This document shows, piece by piece, positions 1-8,749 of a stretch of 8,749 nucleotides of DNA; position 1 is the first letter of the stretch; each line of letters begins with the position of its first letter. Position numbers and translations under genes: made by a program. This DNA is from Phenylobacterium sp. GTDB taxonomy: Bacteria; Pseudomonadota; Alphaproteobacteria; Caulobacterales; Caulobacteraceae. The stretch spans positions 1 to 8,749 of the forward strand of contig JAHUZY010000336.1 of NCBI GenBank assembly GCA_019264505.1, given 5' to 3'. The notes beneath the pieces are model-generated. The model did not search any database. It was not told the DNA's origin and worked only from the letters and a program-made list of their open reading frames with translations.

Positions 1-1040
1 ATCCACCACTGGCCGTCCACGAACTGAGCGTTGCCGCCGTCGCCCGGATTGGTGACCACATAGTCATTGACTGTCTTGGCGTAGCGGAAGACGCCCCTGA
101 AGGTCATGGCGTCGTTGATGTCGTGCTCGCCCACCAGGGTCGCGATATCGGCGGTGGTCTCCTGGAAGTCCCGGGCGGTGAGCCCATAGAAGGCGTCCCG
201 GGGCACGTCGAGAATGCCGGTCTCCGTTGGGGTGACGCCCGGCAGCTTGCGCGAGAGCGGGACCCCATAGTCGGGCATGTCGTTGCGGGTCAGGTGCTGG
301 TAGCTCAGGGTCAGCCGGCTGTCGGTTCCCAGGCCCATGGCGGCCGCCACCGCCGCCCCCCAGGTGTCAAAGTCCACCGCATCGCGCTGGGGCACGTCGC
401 CCTGGGCGCCCATCAGGTTGATCCGCACCGCGCTGGTCTCGCCCAGCACATAGTTGGTGTCCACGCTCGCGCGGACATAGGAGTCGGTCCCGACCCGCAG
501 GCTGGCGCTGCTCTCATCGACGAGCTTGGGTTGCTTGCTCGTCAGGTTGATGCTGCCGCCGCCGGAGCCGCGCCCGTTGTAGGCGGAGTCCGGTCCCTTC
601 ACGACTTCCACCTGTTCCAGGTTGAAGATGTCCCGGACCTGGCCGCCGCTGTCGCGCACGCCGTCGACGAAGACGCTATTGCCCGAAGACTGGCCGCGGA
701 TGAACGGACGGTCGGCGAGCGGCTGGCCGCCCTCCCCGGCGCCGAAGGTGATGCCCGGAGAGGTGCGCAGGATGTCCTGCAGGGACGTCGCGGCGGTCTG
801 TTCGATCACCACCAGCGGAATGACGGTGACGCTACGCGGGGTGTCCAGCAGGTCAGCGGTGAACTTCGGTGAGACGGGCTCGGCGGCCAGATGGCCCTCG
901 ACCCGCACGCCGGCCACCTCGTGGGGCGCATCCTCTGCCTGGGCCTGCGGCGCCAGAGCGAGACCGGCGAGACCGGCGACTGCGGCTGGTGTCCAGGCGC
1001 GTCTGGCGTAGGCGCGAACGCCTGAAAGTGGCTTCGTCAT
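1..1040 (-). CDS. TonB-dependent catecholate-type siderophore receptor, N-terminal part (cut by window edge)
   Basis: Outer-membrane receptor that imports ferric siderophores using energy from TonB-ExbBD. The frame is open from the ATG at 1038-1040 to the left edge: 346 codons, about half of a usual 700-800-residue receptor. Residues 1-35 look like a signal peptide: basic start (R9, R13, R14), an Ala/Leu/Gly core and a predicted cut after AQA at 35. A TonB-box-like stretch (VRVEG, 45-49) follows, then the plug domain at about 64-170. Plug signatures are DTPRSVTVIP (66-75), FIRG (113-116), FVDGVRD (124-130) and QVEVVKGPDSAYNGRGSGGG (143-162). Barrel strands begin near 175. The plug wording resembles the Fiu/PiuA catecholate receptor group; the actual ligand cannot be read from sequence. 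A Fur-like box lies about 70 nt upstream, fitting iron control. No strong Shine-Dalgarno is visible (only a G-run about 10 nt upstream), but no other Met exists nearby and the signal peptide fits this start. Confidence 0.93.
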   Translation of the reverse strand, partial: MTKPLSGVRAYARRAWTPAAVAGLAGLALAPQAQAEDAPHEVAGVRVEGHLAAEPVSPKFTADLLDTPRSVTVIPLVVIEQTAATSLQDILRTSPGITFGAGEGGQPLADRPFIRGQSSGNSVFVDGVRDSGGQVRDIFNLEQVEVVKGPDSAYNGRGSGGGSINLTSKQPKLVDESSASLRVGTDSYVRASVDTNYVLGETSAVRINLMGAQGDVPQRDAVDFDTWGAAVAAAMGLGTDSRLTLSYQHLTRNDMPDYGVPLSRKLPGVTPTETGILDVPRDAFYGLTARDFQETTADIATLVGEHDINDAMTFRGVFRYAKTVNDYVVTNPGDGGNAQFVDGQWW

Positions 1041-1059
1041 GTGCGGGAACCCCCAAGTG

Positions 1060-1088
1060 CAAATAAGACTGCGAGGCGTTCTTATTTG
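1060..1088. repeat. Perfect 9-bp inverted repeat in the TonB receptor leader
   Basis: CAAATAAGA (1060-1068) and TCTTATTTG (1080-1088) are exact reverse complements separated by 11 nt. Their centres are 20 bp apart, about two helical turns. The arms are AT-rich in a GC-rich region. One arm overlaps the candidate -10 and the other lies just past the expected transcription start, about 20 nt before the ATG. It could be a dimeric-repressor operator or, in RNA, a stem-loop just upstream of the ribosome site. Confidence 0.6.
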
Positions 1089-1107
1089 TCACCGGCGGAA
1101 ACGACAA
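1079..1107 (-). promoter_or_regulatory. Candidate sigma70-type promoter of the TonB receptor gene
   Basis: On the minus strand TTGTCG (1107-1102) resembles the alphaproteobacterial -35 element TTGACG. It is followed after exactly 17 nt by TAAGAA (1084-1079), a weak -10 that matches TATAAT at three positions. Transcription would start near 1072, leaving a leader of about 30 nt. The Fur-like palindrome abuts the -35, which supports the placement. The weak -10 keeps this tentative. Confidence 0.35.
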
Positions 1108-1124
1108 TGCGAATCTTTCGCAAT
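1106..1124. promoter_or_regulatory. Fur-box-like palindrome upstream of the TonB receptor
   Basis: The core TGCGAA-TCT-TTCGCA (1108-1122) is a perfect 6-bp inverted repeat. It fits the 7-1-7 architecture of Fur-family operators, and A1106/T1124 also pair. Versions with TGCGAA half-sites are what I would expect upstream of alphaproteobacterial TonB receptors. It lies 68-84 nt upstream of the start codon and next to the candidate -35, where bound Fur would block polymerase when iron is plentiful. Binding itself is inferred. The sequence GAATC at 1111-1115 is also a GANTC (CcrM) methylation site. Confidence 0.6.
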
Positions 1125-1160
1125 TACGCCGCAATGTTGAGACCCGCGTTCTTTTCCCGC

Positions 1161-1207
1161 GACAGCCGTCGGCGGCAGGCGATGGCCTGCCGCCGGTTTT
1201 GGCTGTC
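1161..1207 (-). terminator. Two-tier hairpin directly after gltD (likely operon end)
   Basis: The inner stem GGCGGCAGGC/GCCTGCCGCC (1171-1180 with 1185-1194) is a perfect 10-bp helix with a 4-nt loop. A second, outer 7-bp helix GACAGCC/GGCTGTC (1161-1167 with 1201-1207) encloses it, leaving asymmetric internal strands. The outer arm starts at the very next base after the gltD stop codon. No U-run follows on the minus strand (the sequence runs on as GCGGGAAAAG). It is therefore not a textbook intrinsic terminator, but may stop polymerase with Rho or protect the gltBD mRNA 3' end. On the plus strand only four T residues follow the inner stem. Confidence 0.6.
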
Positions 1208-2659
1208 TCAGCGGGGCAGCTTGCTCGCGCCCATCAGATAGGCGTCCACCGCCTGAGCAGCCTGACGCCCCTCACGGATGGCCCAGACCACCAGGGACTG
1301 GCCCCGGCGCATGTCGCCGCAGGAGAAGATGCGCGGCTCAGAGGTGCGGTAGTCGTCCACCGAGGCCTTCACATTGCCCCGGGGATCGAGATCGACCTTG
1401 GCCTGCTCGACGAAGCCCTCATGGCGGGGGCTGACAAAGCCCATGGCCAGCAGAACGAGATCGGCCTTCAGCTGGAAGGTGCTGCCCTCGATCTCCTTCA
1501 TGACCATGCGGCCGTCATCGCCCTTGACCCACTCCAGGCGGGCGCATTCCAAAGCTTCGATCTTGCCGTCCTTGCCGATGGCCCGCTTGGTGGCGACGGC
1601 GAAGTCGCGCTCGCAGCCCTCCTCGTGGCTGGACGAGGTGCGCAGCTTCAGCGGCCAGTCCGGCCAGGTCATCAGCTTGTTCTCGCGGACTGGCGGCTGG
1701 GGCATGATCTCCAGCTGGGTGACCGAGGCCGCGCCATGGCGGTTCGACGTGCCGATGCAGTCCGAGCCGGTATCGCCGCCCCCGATCACCACCACATGCT
1801 TGCCCTTGGCCGACAGGGTCCCGGTCGGCGCGGCCACCTCTTCGGCGTCGCCGGCCACACGGCGGTTCTGCTGGGTCAGGAAGTCCATGGCGAAATGGAT
1901 GCCATCCAGGTCGCGGTTCTCGATCTCAAGGTCGCGGGGCTTTTCAGCGCCGCCGGCCATGACCAGGACATCGTAGTCATCCAGCAGGCGCTGGACCGAG
2001 ACGTTCACGCCGACCTCGAAATTGGTGCGGAAGATGACGCCTTCGGCCTCCATCTGGCGCACCCGACGGTCGATCAGGTGCTTCTCCATCTTGAAGTCCG
2101 GGATGCCGTAGCGCAGCAGCCCACCGATCCGATCGCTCTTTTCGAACACGGTCGGCGCGTGGCCCGCGCGGGCCAGCTGCTGGGCGCAGGCCAGGCCCGC
2201 AGGGCCGGAACCGACCACGGCGATCCGCTTGCCCGTGCCGCGGGGCGAGGGTTGCGGCGTGATCCAGCCTTCTTCCCAGCCCTTATCGACGATCTGGCAC
2301 TCGATCGTCTTGATGGTCACCGGGGTGTCGACGATGTTCAGCGTACAGGCGGCCTCGCACGGCGCGGGGCAGACCCGGCCGGTGAACTCCGGGAAGTTGT
2401 TGGTCGACTGGAGGTTCTCCAGCGCCGCCAGCCACTGCTCGCGATAGACGAGGTTATTGAAGTCCGGGATCTGGTTGTTCACCGGACAGCCGTTGTGACA
2501 GTACGGAATCCCGCAATCCATGCAGCGGGACGCCTGCTTGGTCAGCTCAGGCTGGGCCAGGGGTTTGACGAATTCGTTCCAGGTCTTCAGCCGGGACTCG
2601 GGCTTTTCGTAGCCACGGTCCTGACGTTCGATCTCAAGGAAGCCGGTGGGCTTTCCCAT
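1208..2659 (-). CDS. gltD: Glutamate synthase [NADPH] small subunit
   Basis: The 483-residue GltD is the cytoplasmic electron-input subunit of GOGAT: it oxidises NADPH on FAD and feeds electrons through iron-sulfur clusters to GltB. The N-terminal cysteine region is intact: C46-x2-C49-x4-C54-x3-C58, then C97, C101 and C105 in [12 protein letters not shown], as expected for the two 4Fe-4S clusters. An FAD-binding Rossmann motif VVGSGPAG lies at 148-155 and the NADPH-binding motif [10 protein letters not shown] at 291-300. A C-terminal [12 protein letters not shown] segment completes the FAD site. Length is normal for the family, and no break or missing key residue is seen. The ATG is set by GGAG (2667-2670) 7 nt upstream. 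It follows gltB by 22 nt and should share its transcript. Homologous GltD-like subunits occur in other oxidoreductases, but the GltB partner next door settles the call. Confidence 0.97.
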   Translation of the reverse strand: MGKPTGFLEIERQDRGYEKPESRLKTWNEFVKPLAQPELTKQASRCMDCGIPYCHNGCPVNNQIPDFNNLVYREQWLAALENLQSTNNFPEFTGRVCPAPCEAACTLNIVDTPVTIKTIECQIVDKGWEEGWITPQPSPRGTGKRIAVVGSGPAGLACAQQLARAGHAPTVFEKSDRIGGLLRYGIPDFKMEKHLIDRRVRQMEAEGVIFRTNFEVGVNVSVQRLLDDYDVLVMAGGAEKPRDLEIENRDLDGIHFAMDFLTQQNRRVAGDAEEVAAPTGTLSAKGKHVVVIGGGDTGSDCIGTSNRHGAASVTQLEIMPQPPVRENKLMTWPDWPLKLRTSSSHEEGCERDFAVATKRAIGKDGKIEALECARLEWVKGDDGRMVMKEIEGSTFQLKADLVLLAMGFVSPRHEGFVEQAKVDLDPRGNVKASVDDYRTSEPRIFSCGDMRRGQSLVVWAIREGRQAAQAVDAYLMGASKLPR

Positions 2660-2681
2660 GACGGTGCTCCGATCTTCAGTC

Positions 2682-7328
<4,647 letters not shown>

Positions 7329-7333
7329 ACGGA

Positions 7334-7340
7334 CTCCCTT
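7334..7340 (-). promoter_or_regulatory. gltB ribosome binding site (decides the start)
   Basis: AAGGGAG on the minus strand sits 5 nt before the ATG at 7326-7328. No Shine-Dalgarno precedes the alternative upstream ATG at 7407-7409, so this site places the GltB start 27 codons inside the longest open frame. A GANTC site (7332-7336) overlaps its 3' edge. Confidence 0.8.
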
Positions 7341-7366
7341 CCACTTGCTACGGGCGCACGTCGGCG

Positions 7367-7382
7367 CGGCCCCGAGGGGCCG
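7367..7382 (-). repeat. GC-rich palindrome in the gltB leader
   Basis: CGGCCCC-TC-GGGGCCG on the minus strand is a perfect 7-bp inverted repeat. As RNA it would form a 6-bp stem with a CUCG loop, ending 38 nt before the gltB start. No U-run follows, so it is not an obvious attenuator. A second, weaker 5-bp stem (GCGCG/CGCGC) lies just upstream at 7391-7407. Confidence 0.45.
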
Positions 7383-7406
7383 TTTGGGACGCGCGTTGGA
7401 ACCGCG

Positions 7407-7436
7407 CATTTACCCGGCAAGAACATCCCTTGTCGA
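7407..7436 (-). promoter_or_regulatory. Weak candidate promoter of gltBD
   Basis: On the minus strand TCGACA (7436-7431) matches TTGACA at five of six bases. It is followed after 18 nt by TAAATG (7412-7407), a poor -10. A start near 7400 would give a leader of about 70 nt containing the hairpin at 7367-7382. No sigma54 element with correct spacing is visible. This is the best candidate in the region, but it is not a strong one. Confidence 0.25.
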
Positions 7437-7639
7437 TGGGGCAGACGCGGCTGAATTGAAATGATCTTCCAAGTTGCGGCTTCAAGCGCCGATCAATCGC
7501 CCCAAACGGGCCTCAACGGCTTAAAAGGGCGTCTGATCACAATTGAGCGATGGCGCGGGCGAGGGGCAAGGTCGAGGCTGTTTGAGCGGCGTCATCGCGG
7601 TCCAGCGGCGGACGCCTTGCAATTCCTTTGCGGATGCGA

Positions 7640-7669
7640 TTGGAGACCGGCTCGTTCCTGCGCTATTTT
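7640..7669 (+). promoter_or_regulatory. Candidate promoter of the small unknown gene
   Basis: TATTTT (7664-7669) matches the -10 consensus at four of six bases. TTGGAG (7640-7645) retains the TTG of a -35, with an 18-nt spacer. Transcription would begin near 7676, just ahead of the GAGGAG ribosome site, which agrees with the translation start at 7697. Confidence 0.3.
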
Positions 7670-7684
7670 CCCGTCACCGAACTT

Positions 7685-7690
7685 GAGGAG
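7685..7690 (+). promoter_or_regulatory. Ribosome binding site of the small unknown gene
   Basis: GAGGAG with a 6-nt spacer to the ATG at 7697-7699. It decides between this start and the in-frame ATG at 7628, which has no comparable site. Confidence 0.8.
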
Positions 7691-7696
7691 TGCCTG

Positions 7697-8035
7697 ATGA
7701 CCGACCAGATCGAACGGCCCTGGGCCCTGATGCGCCATCACGCCGGTTGGGCCGACGTCTTCCATATCGAGAAGGAAGCCGGGGACTCCGTGACGGGCTT
7801 CTATCCCGACCGGGAAACCGTGGGGCCGCCGGTGAGCTATTCCGTCCGTGCGGTGCTTGCCCGATTCCCGACCATGGAGGCCGCCCGGGCCGCCCGCGAG
7901 GGCGCCGTGGCCGAGTGGCGCAAGCATGACGCTGGCGTCCAGGAGGCGGAAGAAAAGCTGCGCGCCGCTGAAAAGGCCCGCGAGGACGCCTGGCTCGGTT
8001 GCCTGCGGGAAGCCGCCGACCGCTCAGTCGGCTGA
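7697..8035 (+). CDS. Conserved-looking hypothetical protein, 112 residues
   Basis: I do not recognise this family. The start is well supported: GAGGAG (7685-7690) lies 6 nt before ATG 7697. The frame is open upstream to 7628, but that earlier ATG has no ribosome site and would lie ahead of the candidate promoter. There is no signal peptide or membrane segment, so a soluble cytoplasmic protein is expected. The N-terminal half (about 9-57, rich in W, H, F and Y) looks like a small beta-rich unit with WALMRHH and GFYPDRETVGPP. The C-terminal half (about 60-107) is Ala/Glu/Arg-rich and strongly helical, probably a coiled coil or helical hairpin (VQEAEEKLRAAEKARED), with a single Cys at 102. It stands alone between the divergent gltB and a convergent cytochrome gene, with its own terminator, so it is probably monocistronic. 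Coding is supported by ribosome site, terminator and composition. Confidence 0.82.
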   Translation: MTDQIERPWALMRHHAGWADVFHIEKEAGDSVTGFYPDRETVGPPVSYSVRAVLARFPTMEAARAAREGAVAEWRKHDAGVQEAEEKLRAAEKAREDAWLGCLREAADRSVG

Positions 8036-8062
8036 GACCGGTCTGCTCGGCCCTGAAACACA

Positions 8063-8091
8063 CCCCGTCGCCTGCTGGCGGCGGGGTTTTT
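8063..8091 (+). terminator. Rho-independent terminator of the small unknown gene
   Basis: CCCCGTCGCC (8063-8072) pairs with GGCGGCGGGG (8077-8086) in a 10-bp stem with one U-G wobble and a TGCT loop, followed directly by five T residues (8087-8091). It lies 27 nt after the stop codon at 8035. In the minus direction the wobble becomes a C-A mismatch and the following tract is only TGTGTTTC. It therefore serves mainly the plus-strand gene and at best weakly the convergent cytochrome gene. Confidence 0.9.
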
Positions 8092-8117
8092 CATGACCCG
8101 AGGTCAGGACCTCTTGC

Positions 8118-8594
8118 TCAGTCCTCTTCGCGATAGGCAGTGTGGCAGGTCTTGCAGGCGGCGCCCACCTGGGCGGCCTGCTTGCGGACCGCCGCCAGAT
8201 CGCCCTCCCGGGCCAGGGTGTTCAGCCGGCTGGTCTGGGTCCTGAGGTTGGCGGCCGCATCAGCAAACCCCGCCGCATCGCTCCAGACGCCAGCCCGCGC
8301 GCCGGTGTCGGCCCCGGACTCCGGGCCGCTGCCCCGGGGAAACCAGGTGGGGAGTTGGCCGGCGTGGCCCTCCAGCCGGGCCGCCGCGCTCGCCACGGCC
8401 GCGAGGTCAGGCTTGCCGGCGCGGAGTTCATCGTTCACCGCCTTGAAGGCTGCGCCGATCTGCTTGAACCCGGCCTGCCGGGCGGCGACCGCCCGCTCGG
8501 CTGCGCTTTCGGCCGCCGCCGGAGAGGCCGCGGTCTGCAGCGCGGCCGAGGCCAGGGCGAGGGCGGCGGCGAGGCCGACGGGTGTCGTCTTCAT
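8118..8594 (-). CDS. Periplasmic class II cytochrome c (cytochrome c-prime-like)
   Basis: A 158-residue precursor. Residues 1-28 are a Sec signal peptide (K2, Ala/Leu core, likely cut after AAA at 26-28), giving a mature protein of about 130 residues, the usual size for this family. The heme site is close to the C-terminus: C147-K-T-C150-H151, the class II cytochrome c arrangement, in which four helices pack around a covalently bound heme with H151 as axial ligand. The first mature helix has RQAGFKQIG (39-47). By my memory-based alignment, F43 sits where cytochrome c556 has its Met ligand and where some cytochromes c-prime have an aromatic distal residue. A five-coordinate heme able to bind NO or CO is thus more likely than an electron-carrier c556. 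The ribosome site (CGGAT, about 7 nt upstream) is weak. It follows the gene at 8650 by 55 nt with no terminator between, so they may be co-transcribed. Confidence 0.85.
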   Translation of the reverse strand: MKTTPVGLAAALALASAALQTAASPAAAESAAERAVAARQAGFKQIGAAFKAVNDELRAGKPDLAAVASAAARLEGHAGQLPTWFPRGSGPESGADTGARAGVWSDAAGFADAAANLRTQTSRLNTLAREGDLAAVRKQAAQVGAACKTCHTAYREED

Positions 8595-8649
8595 GGGCAG
8601 GATCCGACCGTGAACGGAGGGGGAGTGTTGCGATCTCGCCGGGGCGGCG

Positions 8650-8749
8650 TCAATTGGCCGGCGCGCCAGCCTTGCGGGCCTCGGCGATCAGAGCGCCGCA
8701 GGCGGCGTCCTCGGCCAGGCCCGGATCGAGGAAGGGCAGCAGCCCCGCG
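8650..8749 (-). CDS. C-terminal end of an unidentified gene (cut by window edge)
   Basis: An open frame enters from the right edge and ends at TGA 8650-8652, giving 32 complete residues that finish EARKAGAPAN. It contains LLPFLDPGLAED and one Cys (AACGAL). The composition looks coding and matches the neighbours, but there is too little to assign a family. It lies upstream of the cytochrome gene on the same strand with a 55-nt gap and no terminator, so a shared transcript is plausible. If so, the missing part could explain the cytochrome's partner or role. The reading frame could be accidental given the short length and high GC. Confidence 0.5.
   Translation of the reverse strand, partial: AGLLPFLDPGLAEDAACGALIAEARKAGAPAN

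Larger units (their letters stand above)
7329..7696. other. Divergent intergenic region between gltB and the small plus-strand gene
   Basis: This is 368 nt with no convincing gene. Going left it holds the gltB ribosome site, the leader palindrome and a weak gltB promoter candidate. Going right it holds a promoter candidate (7640-7669) and the ribosome site of the 7697 gene. CCGTTTGGG (7380-7388) and CCCAAACGG (7501-7509) form a 9-bp inverted pair 112 nt apart. The middle (about 7440-7630) is less GC-rich than the flanking genes. I see no RNA gene, terminator or mobile-element end in it. Confidence 0.7.

Noticed and set aside
123..872. 249-codon plus-strand frame opposite the TonB receptor
   Set aside because: The minus strand encodes a continuous receptor with signal peptide and plug motifs; the antisense translation has no domain.
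1171..1198. Plus-strand intrinsic terminator formed by the inner hairpin and four T residues
   Set aside because: The T-run is short and interrupted by GG before it, and no plus-strand gene lies upstream that would need it.
7415..7432. Sigma54-like element before gltB (GG...TTGC on the minus strand)
   Set aside because: The GG-to-GC spacing is 9 nt instead of the required 10, and the GCAC part of the -24 element is missing.
7461..7697. 78-codon plus-strand frame whose stop overlaps the ATG of the 7697 gene (TGATG)
   Set aside because: The junction resembles translational coupling, but there is no ribosome site at 7461. The translation is Arg-rich and low in structure, and a candidate promoter lies within it. 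I treat it as intergenic.

Overview
The window is GC-rich (roughly two thirds G+C by eye) and densely coding. It reads as chromosomal DNA of an alphaproteobacterium. The sequence character of GltB and GltD, the TonB receptor style and the GANTC sites in leader regions suggest Caulobacterales (Caulobacter, Phenylobacterium or Brevundimonas type). That placement is an inference, not a measured result.

Layout from left to right. Positions 1-1040 (minus) hold the first 346 codons of a TonB-dependent outer-membrane receptor of the catecholate-siderophore (Fiu/PiuA-like) type, cut by the window edge. Its leader at 1041-1160 carries a Fur-box-like palindrome, a candidate promoter and a second perfect inverted repeat. 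A strong two-tier hairpin at 1161-1207 closes the glutamate synthase operon, which fills 1208-7328 on the minus strand: gltB (large subunit) first, then gltD (small subunit) 22 nt later. A 368-nt divergent intergenic region (7329-7696) separates gltB from a small plus-strand gene of unknown function (7697-8035), which ends in a textbook rho-independent terminator. Convergent to it, on the minus strand, lie a periplasmic cytochrome c-prime-like protein (8118-8594) and, upstream of that, the last 32 codons of an unidentified gene (8650-8749).

GltB and GltD together form NADPH-dependent glutamate synthase (GOGAT). GltD passes electrons from NADPH through FAD and iron-sulfur clusters to the FMN site of GltB. 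GltB hydrolyses glutamine and channels the ammonia to 2-oxoglutarate, giving two glutamates. The TonB receptor looks separately regulated by iron. The cytochrome and the small unknown gene have no evident link to nitrogen metabolism.

Most of the window is conserved housekeeping sequence, and I found no convincing undescribed multi-gene system. The points worth a second look are regulatory: the Fur-like box containing a GANTC site, the operator-like repeat over the receptor promoter, and the nested hairpin after gltD. To these add the cytochrome's Phe at the presumed distal heme position and the small unknown protein. Very long open frames opposite gltB and gltD are GC-bias shadows.
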